Shown here piece by piece: positions 7,279 to 13,800 of a stretch of 13,800 nt of DNA. A model generated the notes under the pieces. The model did not search any database. It saw nothing but the letters and a program-made list of their open reading frames with translations, and had not been told where the DNA came from. This DNA comes from an uncultured Gammaproteobacteria bacterium (GTDB lineage: Bacteria; Pseudomonadota; Gammaproteobacteria; Pseudomonadales; UBA5518). The translations under genes and the position numbers were made by a program. Position 1 is the stretch's first letter. Every line of letters begins with the position of its first letter. Location: positions 1 to 13,800 of the forward strand of contig CAIXOY010000007.1 of NCBI GenBank assembly GCA_903921135.1, in the 5' to 3' direction.

Positions 7279-7992
7279 ATGGAAAAGCGCGAACTGCTGG
7301 TGAAGGGCAAGGCAAAATCGATGTACGCCACGGACGATCCGGGCTGTGTCGTCATGCACTTCCGCGACGACACCTCCGCCTTCGACGGCAAGAAGGTCGA
7401 GCAGCTCGAGCGCAAGGGCCGGGTGAACAACATCTTCAACGCCTTCATCATGGAGACGCTCGCCGCCGCGGGTATCCCGACGCACTTCGTGAAGCGCATC
7501 GATGACCGCGACTCTCTGGTGCGCCGCATGACCATGATCCCCGTCGAGTGCGTGGTGCGGAACATCGCCGCAGGCAGCATCTGCCGCCGCCTGGGTATTG
7601 CCGAGGGCACAGTGCTTGAGCCCCAGACCTTCGAGCTCTTCTACAAGAACGACGCCCTTGGCGACCCGATGATCAACGAGTCCCATATCGCGGCCTTCAA
7701 GTGGGCGAGCCTCGAGGACGTGGCTACCGCACGGGAGCTCACGTTCAAAGTGAACGATGTCCTGAAAAAGCTCTTCCTGGACCACGGGATGCTGCTGGTA
7801 GACTACAAACTTGAATTCGGGAACTGCGACGGCCACGTCCTCCTCGGTGATGAGTTCACCCCGGACGGTTGCCGCATCTGGGACGCCGAAACCCGCGAAA
7901 AGCTCGACAAGGACCGCTTCCGCCAAAGCCTCGGCAACGTGGTGGAGTCCTACGAACTCGTGGGCCGCAGGCTTGGCCTGAATTTCGATTGA
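7279..7992 (+). CDS. purC: Phosphoribosylaminoimidazole-succinocarboxamide synthase (SAICAR synthetase)
   Basis: This cytoplasmic enzyme joins aspartate to CAIR with ATP in purine synthesis. The protein has 237 residues, the length of E. coli PurC. Both family signatures are present: MIPVECVVRNIAAGS (86-100) and LVDYKLEFG (173-181). The nucleotide-binding N-terminus reads LLVKGKAKSMYATD. The frame is open upstream to an ATG at 7225 inside the preceding gene, but homology begins at MEKRELL, so 7279 is used; its ribosome site (GGACAG) is weak. It is the last protein gene of the dapA block, 35 nt after the MBL gene. No classical terminator follows; the first structure downstream is the palindromic repeat array. 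Confidence 0.97.
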   Translation: MEKRELLVKGKAKSMYATDDPGCVVMHFRDDTSAFDGKKVEQLERKGRVNNIFNAFIMETLAAAGIPTHFVKRIDDRDSLVRRMTMIPVECVVRNIAAGSICRRLGIAEGTVLEPQTFELFYKNDALGDPMINESHIAAFKWASLEDVATARELTFKVNDVLKKLFLDHGMLLVDYKLEFGNCDGHVLLGDEFTPDGCRIWDAETREKLDKDRFRQSLGNVVESYELVGRRLGLNFD

Positions 7993-8002
7993 TTGTGTTT
8001 TG

Positions 8003-8112
8003 GTAGGAGCGCGCCATGCGCGCGACCCACAAGGTTTGACGTAGGAGCGCGCCATGCGCGCGACCCGCAAGGTTTGACGTAGGAGCGCGCCATGCGCGCG
8101 ACCCACAAGGTT
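8003..8112 (+). repeat. Array of three 38-bp GTAG-type REP (palindromic) repeats
   Basis: Units begin at 8003, 8041 and 8079, each with GTAGGAGCGCGCCATGCGCG followed by CGACCC(A/G)CAAGG. Units one and two are complete (38 bp, one base different); the third stops after AAGGTT at 8112. The core GCGCGC-CAT-GCGCGC can form a 6-bp hairpin. A GTAG head before an imperfect palindrome is the hallmark of one REP class found in Stenotrophomonas, Pseudomonas and relatives and linked there to RAYT transposases; no RAYT gene is in this window. The hairpins lie between purC and the tRNA and may protect the 3' end of the message. Confidence 0.85.
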
Positions 8113-8114
8113 AC

Positions 8115-8204
8115 GGAGAGGTGCGAGAGCGGTTGAATCGACTTGACTCGAAATCAAGCGTAGGTGAAAGCCTACCGTGGGTTCGAATCCCACCCTCTCC
8201 ACCA
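8115..8204 (+). tRNA. tRNA-Ser(CGA)
   Basis: A complete 90-nt class II tRNA. Acceptor arms GGAGAGG/CCTCTCC pair over 7 bp. The anticodon stem CTTGA/TCAAG encloses loop CTCGAAA, giving anticodon CGA (reads UCG). The long variable arm (GTAGG/CCTAC) is typical of serine tRNA. The T arm is GTGGG-TTCGAAT-CCCAC. The discriminator base is A and CCA is encoded. No promoter boxes fit in the 2 nt between the repeat array and the 5' end; the transcript may come from the purC operon or from further upstream. Confidence 0.97.
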
Positions 8205-8217
8205 ATAGGTGGACGAT

Positions 8218-8242
8218 AAGCCGCTGGATCCAGCGGCTTTTT
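8218..8242 (+). terminator. Intrinsic terminator after tRNA-Ser
   Basis: A perfect 9-bp stem, AAGCCGCTG (8218-8226) and CAGCGGCTT (8231-8239), with a GATC loop, followed by a run of T (five in a row from 8238). It sits 14 nt after the tRNA CCA end and would end the tRNA transcript, and any purC read-through. Confidence 0.9.
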
Positions 8243-8337
8243 CGTTTCTGGTGTTTGTCTCTACCCCACCTCCTGCACCACTCTGGCCGTTCTCGCGGAC
8301 CCCTTCATCGCGTTGTCTGGCTGCCTTGAGTCCGGCA

Positions 8338-8354
8338 TTGGGCGTACTGCCCAA
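8338..8354. promoter_or_regulatory. Short inverted repeat in the leader region of the YD-repeat gene
   Basis: TTGGGC (8338-8343) and GCCCAA (8349-8354) are perfect 6-bp arms around GTACT. It may be a small operator or a chance hairpin in GC-rich DNA. The rest of the 8243-8421 gap shows no gene and no clear -35/-10 pair. Confidence 0.2.
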
Positions 8355-8421
8355 CCTCCGCAGCCCCGCTGGCAACTTTTCTTCCGGGCTTGCCCCAAGG
8401 GGAAAAGGCACGGGGTGGTCA

Positions 8422-8439
8422 ATACGTTAGTTTACGTAT
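8422..8439. promoter_or_regulatory. Perfect palindrome ATACGT-N6-ACGTAT, candidate operator
   Basis: Perfect 6-bp arms ATACGT (8422-8427) and ACGTAT (8434-8439) with spacer TAGTTT, in the only AT-rich patch upstream of the YD-repeat gene. It ends 28 nt before the start codon. The form suits a dimeric regulator. I do not recognise the binding family. Confidence 0.45.
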
Positions 8440-8467
8440 CGGGTTAAAGGTTTCCTGAGGGCTCTCT

Positions 8468-11400
8468 ATGACCATTCTCATCGGCGGCGCGCCCACCGGT
8501 CTGCTCGACAGTTCGTATGCGGTCCTTGGCCGCAACGACGAGACCAGCACGGCAAGCACGGACAACGGCGATCAGATGTTCGTCAACGTGGCGAGCGGCA
8601 ACCTGCTCTACGCGCATCAGGATGTCTACCTGCCGAGCCTTGGCGAGGACTACTCGCTGGTGCGCACCTACAACTCGCGTGGCATCAGCACCACGGGCGG
8701 CGCCTTCAACGATGCGCGCTGGCGCAATTCGACGAACGTGACGGTCGCGGCGGTGGGCACGGGTACGAGTGCGCGCTACCAGGTGCGCTACGGCGACAAC
8801 TCGGTCTATGAGTACGTGCTGGACGCGGCGACGGGCAAGTACGTCTCCACCGACGGGGCGGGCCCGTATCAAACCCTCGAGGTGCTGCGTAACAGCGCGG
8901 GCGCCACCGTGGGCTACAAGGTGGTGCGCGACGACCAGACGACGCTCAGCTTCGGCCCCCAGGGGCGCTTGACGCGGGTGGAAGACACCAACGGGGTGTT
9001 CCAGGCCTACAGCTATGACAGCAGCGGGCGACTCTCGCAGGTGGCAGATGACCAGGGCCATGTGCTGGGTTATGCCTACAACACGAGTGGCCGTCTGGTC
9101 AGTGTGACGGACGAGACCGGCGTTGTGCTGGTCAGTTACACCTTCGCCAATGGTCGTCTGGCCTCGGTGACAGACCGCATGGGGCATGTCACCCGCTACT
9201 TCTATGACGCCGACGGGTACCTGCAGCGCATCGAACTGCCGGCGGCGCAGACGGTCGGTGCAGTGGCGCAGCGTTATGCCGCGCGCGTGATCAGTTTCGA
9301 GTACCTGACACTGACCGGCACGGGCGTGCCGCCGGCGGGCGCGCGCGTGCTGACGAAGATCACCGATGCCGAGGGCAAAACCACTCTGTTCAGCTACGCC
9401 TTTGTGCTGAGCAGCAGCGGCGTTCGCACGGGGCAGGGCACGACGACCGTGACAGATGCGCTCGGCAACAAGATGCGCTTCACCTACCGTGCAGACGGCG
9501 CGATCACGCAGGTGACCGGTCAGGCGAGCACGGCAACGTCCTACGCCTACGATGCGGCTGGCAACCTGCTCTCGGTGACGGATCGCAATGGCTTCGCGGT
9601 GGCAAACCGCGACACCGTCTATTACCGGCGGCTGCGGGCGGAGCTTGGCTACGTCGACAGCACGACGGGCTTGGGCAAGCTGGTTGCCGATCTCACGGAT
9701 GCCGACAAGACGGCGCTCAGGGCGCTGTTCACCACGCGCTACACCTACGACACGCGGGGCAACCTGCTCACGAGCACCGACAACCTCGGCAACACCACCA
9801 CCTACAGCTACACGTCTTTCAACAAGATCGCCACGATCACCTTGCCGAACGGCGGTGTCACCGCGTTCAGCTATGACGCCAAGCAGAACCTGATCAAGCA
9901 GGTCGATCCGGGCGGTGATGTCACGCGCTTCACCTACGACAGCTTCGGCAACCTGACGGCCCGGGTGGTCTATCTCGACCGGGCCGACGGCGCCAAAGAG
10001 CCCGCTGATGTGGCGGCCGACAAGAAGCAGCTCACGAGCTACCTCTACGATGCGTTCGGCAACAACACCCGGACGATCGATGCCGAGGGGTTCAGCAATT
10101 CCGCCACGTATGACCACTTCGGCAACATGCTCACGAGCACGGACGCCCGCGGCAACCTGTCGCGGTATACCTACGATGCCGACAACCGCCTGGTACAGCT
10201 GCAGGACGCCTCCGGGCGCAAGACGCTTTTCGCCTACGACGCGGTGGGCAACCGGATCGGGCTCACCACGGACTGGAACGGCCACACGGTCACGCAGGTC
10301 TTCGATCGCAACAACCGGTTGATCTCGACCATCGATGCGGCGCTGGACGGCAACGCCGCGCGCACGCGCACCACCACGGTGGGCTATGACGACATCGGCA
10401 ACCGCACCAGCGTGACGGATGCCGAGGGCCGCAAGACGACCTACACCTACAACGTGCGGCGCGAGCTCGTGGGGATCACGAGCGCGGCGGTGGATGACGA
10501 CGGGAATCCCGCAACAGCGGCGGTGCAGTACACGCGCACGCTGGCCTATGACTTCGAAGGCAACCTGATCACCGAGACCGATGCGCGGGGCAACGCCACC
10601 AGTTACCAGTACAACCGCAACGGGCTGCTGCGCCTGCAGACGGTGGCCGACGGCCAGATCACGCAGTACAGCTACGACAAGAACCAGAACCTGTTGTCGG
10701 TGGTTGCCGGTCTGCAGCTCGAGGTCTCGAAGCGCCAGACGACGACCTATGCCTACGACGCCGAGAACCAGCTGATCGGCGTCACGGACGCCAAAGGCAA
10801 CCTCACCGCCTACGCCTATGACGCCCCCGGCAATATGGTGCAGATGACGGACGCTGCGGGCCGCATCTCGCGGATGCAGTACGACCGGAACAACCGTCTG
10901 CGCTTTGAGGTGTCTGCGGCGGTGGGCGTGTTCGATGCGGTTACGGGCGCTGCGGTCATCGACCCGGCCACCGGGCTGCAGCGCACGGTGAGTTACACCG
11001 TCGAGCACCGCTTCGACGGCAACGGCAACGAGATCGAGACGATCGACCAGAACGGCAAGCGCACGCTCTATGCCTTCGATGCAGTGGACCGTGTCTCGAG
11101 CCTGACCGATGCCAACGGCATCGTCACCACGTTTGCCTACGACGGCAACGACAACACCACCCGCGTGGAGATCCGGGGCCCGGGTGCCACGGAGGCGGCC
11201 TCCGTCAGCAGCTATGTCTACGACGAGTTCGATCAGCTGCTCGCCGAGACCGACGGTGTGGGCAACGCACTCGTGGCAAGCGATGGCGCGGTGTACCAGA
11301 GCCTGCGCAAGGAACTGGGCTACACGGTTACCGAGGGCGCAACGACGCGCGGCAAACGCGTTGCCGAGCTCACGCCAGCCGAGAAAACCGCACTGCTCGC

Positions 11401-13800
11401 GGCCTTCACCCACCGCTACACCTACGACAAGGTGGGCAACCTGAAGACCGAGGTCGACCACCTCGGCCGCAACACATCGTTTGCCTACGACAACCTCGAC
11501 CGTCTGGTGCGCAGCACCGACGCGATGGGCGGCACGCAGCAGTACCGTCTCGATACAGGCACCGGGCAACTGGTGCTCGAGACCGCCGTCTCCGGTACGC
11601 GCCAGTACCGCTACGACGGCAACGGCAATCTGCTCACGGAAACCGACGAACTCGGCCGCGTCACCACCTACAGCTACGACAAGATGGACCGCGTGGCAAC
11701 GCGCAGCGACCCGCGCGGCAGCGGCAGCGCCAGCACAGTCACCAAGACTGTCTACGACACCTTCGGCAATGTGAAGAGCCTCACGGAGGCCGCTGGTACA
11801 GCGAATGCGCGCACCACCGGCTACGAGTACGACCTGAACAATCTGCTCACCGCCGCCGTGGATGCACGCGGAAACCGCAGGAGCTACGCCTACGACGCCG
11901 TGGGCAACCGCATCCGCGAGACAGATGCGCGTCTGAACAGCACCACGTTCACCTACGACGCACTCGATCGCGTGGTGAAGCTGCGTGATCCGCTCAGCTT
12001 CGAGACACGCTTCGAGTACGACGGCGTGGGCAACCGCATCGCGATGGTCGATGCGCGCGGCACGCGCACGCGCATGGAGTTCGATCCGGGCAACCGGATG
12101 ACGACGATGACCGATGGCGAGGGGCGCAAGACGGTTTTCGGTTACGACGCGCTGGGCAACACCATCACCGTGACCACCGCTGCGGGCGCCACCGGCGCAG
12201 GCTCGCTGGGTGCGGAGACCACCACCTACACCTACGACGCCGAGAACAACCTGCGGGCGGTAGAAGACGCGCTCGGGCAGCGCACCACCGCCGGCTTCGA
12301 CCGCGTTTACAACGAAACCTCGGTGACGGACGCGCGCGGCAACACCACCACCACGGCCTTCGACGCGCTGAACCGCGCGGTGCTGGTGACGGATGCCCTC
12401 GGCGGCACCGTGCGCAGCACCTATGACGCCACGGGCAATGTGCTGTCGGTGAAGGACGAGAAGGGCAACATCACGCGCTACGCCTACGACCGCGCCAACC
12501 AGGTGATCACCGAGACCGATGCGCTCGGTGTGCAGACCACCTACGGCTATGACGCCTTCGGTGCCACCACCACGATCACGCGTGCGGCGAACCGTCCTGG
12601 CGAGACCCGCGTGCAGCGCTTCAGCTACGACGCGAACGGCAACGTCACGCGGGAGACGGACGCGGCAGGCGGCATCAAGGCTTACGTCTACGACGCGAAC
12701 AACAAGCTCACACGGGCCACCGATGAGAACGGCAACGCCACCACCTACGGCTACGACGCCAACAACCGCGTCATCACTATCACCGACCCGCTGGGCGGGA
12801 TCACCCGCTACAGCTACGACGCCAACGGCAACCGCACGGTGGTGGAAGACGCCAAGGGCGGCAAGACCACCGCGTACTACAACTCCAACAACGAATTGTC
12901 CCTGACGGTAGACGCGCTGGGCTACGCCACGGCGTACGTCTACGACGCGAACGCGAACATCACGGCAACAACGCAATACGGCACGGCGCTGACGATGCCC
13001 GTCAGCCCGGCGACCAGGCCGGTACCGGTGGCCAACGCCGCGCTCGACCGCACGATGGTGATGAGCTACGACGCGCTGAACCGCGTCACGGTGATGACCG
13101 ATGCGCTGGGCTTTGTAACCACCTACAGCTACGACGCCAACGGCAACCGCACGGTGGTGGAAGACGCCAACGGCAACAAGAGCACGGCGTACTACGACAA
13201 AAACGACCGCCTGTCGCTCTCGGTGGATGCGCTCGGCTACGCCACCGCCTACGTTTACGACGCCAACGGGAACCTCACTGGCACGACCCAATACGGCACG
13301 GCACTGACGATGCCCGTCGATCCGGCGACAAGGCTGGTACCGGTTGCCAACGCCGCGCTCGACCGCACCATGAGCATGAGCTACGACGCGCTGAACCGCG
13401 TCACGGCGACGACGGATGCGCTGGGCGCTGTGACGCGCTACACCTACGACGCCGTCGGCAACCGCACGGTGGTGGAAGACGCCAACGGCAACAAGAGCAC
13501 GGCGTACTACGACGCGAACGACCGCCTGACGCTCTCGGTAGATGCGCTCGGCTACGCCAGCTCCTACATCTACGACGCCAACGGGAACCTCACTGGCACG
13601 ACCCAATACGGCACGGTGCTGACGATGCCCGTCGACCCGGCGACCAGGCCGGTACCGGTGGCCAACGCCGCCCTCGACCGCACCATGGGCATGAGCTACG
13701 ACGCGCTGAACCGCGTCACCGCTATGACGGATGCGCTGGGCGCTGTGACGCGCTACACCTACGACGCCGTCGGCAACCGCACGGTGGTGGAAGACGCCAA
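8468..13800 (+). CDS. Giant RHS/YD-repeat protein, 3' end outside the window
   Basis: From ATG at 8468 the frame stays open to the window edge: at least 1777 codons. GAGGG lies 6 nt before the ATG, and an in-frame TGA at 8456 rules out a longer start. Residues 1 to about 175 form an N-terminal region (MFVNVASGNLLYAHQDVYLP, then SLVRTYNSRG) like that before the repeats in other RHS proteins. From about residue 180 on, dozens of YD repeats follow, of the form Y-x-YD-x2-GN-x11-D-x2-G, about 21 residues each. Such repeats build a hollow beta-cocoon shell. There is no classical signal peptide, no PAAR or VgrG-type domain, and the RHS core cleavage motif is not reached. Two homologous non-YD inserts and a 105-residue tandem array are described separately. 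The role (secreted toxin, contact-dependent competition or surface filament) depends on the unseen C-terminus. It is a separate transcription unit behind the tRNA terminator. Confidence 0.95.
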   Translation, partial: MTILIGGAPTGLLDSSYAVLGRNDETSTASTDNGDQMFVNVASGNLLYAHQDVYLPSLGEDYSLVRTYNSRGISTTGGAFNDARWRNSTNVTVAAVGTGTSARYQVRYGDNSVYEYVLDAATGKYVSTDGAGPYQTLEVLRNSAGATVGYKVVRDDQTTLSFGPQGRLTRVEDTNGVFQAYSYDSSGRLSQVADDQGHVLGYAYNTSGRLVSVTDETGVVLVSYTFANGRLASVTDRMGHVTRYFYDADGYLQRIELPAAQTVGAVAQRYAARVISFEYLTLTGTGVPPAGARVLTKITDAEGKTTLFSYAFVLSSSGVRTGQGTTTVTDALGNKMRFTYRADGAITQVTGQASTATSYAYDAAGNLLSVTDRNGFAVANRDTVYYRRLRAELGYVDSTTGLGKLVADLTDADKTALRALFTTRYTYDTRGNLLTSTDNLGNTTTYSYTSFNKIATITLPNGGVTAFSYDAKQNLIKQVDPGGDVTRFTYDSFGNLTARVVYLDRADGAKEPADVAADKKQLTSYLYDAFGNNTRTIDAEGFSNSATYDHFGNMLTSTDARGNLSRYTYDADNRLVQLQDASGRKTLFAYDAVGNRIGLTTDWNGHTVTQVFDRNNRLISTIDAALDGNAARTRTTTVGYDDIGNRTSVTDAEGRKTTYTYNVRRELVGITSAAVDDDGNPATAAVQYTRTLAYDFEGNLITETDARGNATSYQYNRNGLLRLQTVADGQITQYSYDKNQNLLSVVAGLQLEVSKRQTTTYAYDAENQLIGVTDAKGNLTAYAYDAPGNMVQMTDAAGRISRMQYDRNNRLRFEVSAAVGVFDAVTGAAVIDPATGLQRTVSYTVEHRFDGNGNEIETIDQNGKRTLYAFDAVDRVSSLTDANGIVTTFAYDGNDNTTRVEIRGPGATEAASVSSYVYDEFDQLLAETDGVGNALVASDGAVYQSLRKELGYTVTEGATTRGKRVAELTPAEKTALLAAFTHRYTYDKVGNLKTEVDHLGRNTSFAYDNLDRLVRSTDAMGGTQQYRLDTGTGQLVLETAVSGTRQYRYDGNGNLLTETDELGRVTTYSYDKMDRVATRSDPRGSGSASTVTKTVYDTFGNVKSLTEAAGTANARTTGYEYDLNNLLTAAVDARGNRRSYAYDAVGNRIRETDARLNSTTFTYDALDRVVKLRDPLSFETRFEYDGVGNRIAMVDARGTRTRMEFDPGNRMTTMTDGEGRKTVFGYDALGNTITVTTAAGATGAGSLGAETTTYTYDAENNLRAVEDALGQRTTAGFDRVYNETSVTDARGNTTTTAFDALNRAVLVTDALGGTVRSTYDATGNVLSVKDEKGNITRYAYDRANQVITETDALGVQTTYGYDAFGATTTITRAANRPGETRVQRFSYDANGNVTRETDAAGGIKAYVYDANNKLTRATDENGNATTYGYDANNRVITITDPLGGITRYSYDANGNRTVVEDAKGGKTTAYYNSNNELSLTVDALGYATAYVYDANANITATTQYGTALTMPVSPATRPVPVANAALDRTMVMSYDALNRVTVMTDALGFVTTYSYDANGNRTVVEDANGNKSTAYYDKNDRLSLSVDALGYATAYVYDANGNLTGTTQYGTALTMPVDPATRLVPVANAALDRTMSMSYDALNRVTATTDALGAVTRYTYDAVGNRTVVEDANGNKSTAYYDANDRLTLSVDALGYASSYIYDANGNLTGTTQYGTVLTMPVDPATRPVPVANAALDRTMGMSYDALNRVTAMTDALGAVTRYTYDAVGNRTVVEDA
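9611..9739 (+). repeat. Non-YD insert, copy 1 (43 residues) in the RHS protein
   Basis: Residues DTVYYRRLRAELGY lead this insert, which interrupts the YD repeats and ends just before RYTYD. It shares ordered blocks with the segment at 11282-11416: Y, LR, ELGY, GK, VA, LT, A then acidic then KTAL, and FT before R-YTYD. Its second half looks helical and charged, unlike the beta-rich repeats around it. Confidence 0.75.
11282..11416 (+). repeat. Non-YD insert, copy 2 (45 residues) in the RHS protein
   Basis: This segment begins DGAVYQSLRKELGY and is followed directly by RYTYD, as copy 1 is. It keeps ELGY, GK, VAELT and EKTALLAAFT in the same order; the stretch between ELGY and GK is two residues longer and differs. 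The copies start 1671 bp apart. Confidence 0.75.
12809..13800 (+). repeat. Tandem array of a 315-bp (105-residue) unit inside the RHS gene
   Basis: Units start at 12809, 13124, 13439 and 13754; the last is cut by the window edge. Each has exactly 105 codons and no indels. A unit holds four YD-like motifs (e.g. YDANGNRTVVEDA, YYD, YVYDANGNLTG, SYDALNRVT) and one longer loop of about 27 residues with QYGTALTMPVDPATR and ANAALDRTM. By eye, units 1 and 2 differ at about 18 of 105 residues, and units 2 and 3 at about 11. A weaker match seems to extend upstream of 12809. Confidence 0.92.

Noticed and set aside
8003..8112. Regularly spaced repeats as a CRISPR array
   Set aside because: The 38-bp units are directly adjacent with no unique spacers between them, so they are palindromic REP units, not a CRISPR array.
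8115..8204. Discriminator base A in tRNA-Ser as an anomaly
   Set aside because: E. coli serine tRNAs have G at this place, but the ACCA end is common in other bacteria, so it is not worth a separate finding.
7261..8411. Minus-strand frames containing VGFEPTVGF and WWRGWDSNPR
   Set aside because: These are the well-known false proteins produced by reading the reverse strand of a tRNA-Ser gene; the rest is antisense of purC and of the downstream gap.
8444..13606. Minus-strand open frame of 1720 codons opposite the YD-repeat gene
   Set aside because: It lies codon-in-register antisense to the RHS frame. Stops there would need TTA, CTA or TCA codons in the sense gene, which GC-rich repeat coding avoids. 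Its translation is a monotonous Val/Arg/His-rich sequence that mirrors the YD repeats and shows no domain.

Overview
The window looks like chromosomal DNA from a GC-rich gammaproteobacterium. The block dapA, bamC, an MBL-fold hydrolase gene and purC, all on one strand, is a gene order known from Pseudomonas and relatives. BamC and the GTAG-type palindromic repeats also fit that class. The genus cannot be read from the sequence; the EthD-type and HSL-type accessory genes are compatible with several environmental lineages.

Layout. On the minus strand at the left edge lie a partial TonB-dependent receptor (1-360) and, transcribed just before it, an acetolactate-synthase-like ThDP enzyme (368-2206) with only 7 nt between them. 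A divergent intergenic region separates these from a plus-strand pair: an EthD-domain protein (2425-3123) and an HSL-family alpha/beta hydrolase (3155-4084). A 58-residue unknown small gene (4193-4369) follows. A candidate promoter with an inverted repeat across its -10 box leads into the housekeeping block dapA, bamC, MBL hydrolase, purC (4446-7992). Three 38-bp GTAG palindromic repeats follow, then tRNA-Ser(CGA) (8115-8204) and a strong intrinsic terminator.

From 8468 to the right edge (13800) there is one uninterrupted plus-strand reading frame, at least 1777 codons, for a giant RHS/YD-repeat protein whose 3' end lies outside. It carries a 105-residue unit in tandem at period exactly 315 bp (from 12809 onward), and a non-YD insert of 43-45 residues that occurs twice (9611 and 11282). 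Its promoter region holds a perfect ATACGT-N6-ACGTAT palindrome. The gene starts directly downstream of the tRNA gene and terminator, a place where accessory DNA is often found.

Function. dapA (lysine and peptidoglycan precursor synthesis), bamC (outer-membrane protein assembly) and purC (purine synthesis) are core functions. The left part is small-molecule metabolism plus outer-membrane uptake. The right part is a large, probably surface or secreted, polymorphic protein. The most unusual content is in the YD-repeat gene; its C-terminal end, which would tell whether it is a toxin, is not in the window.
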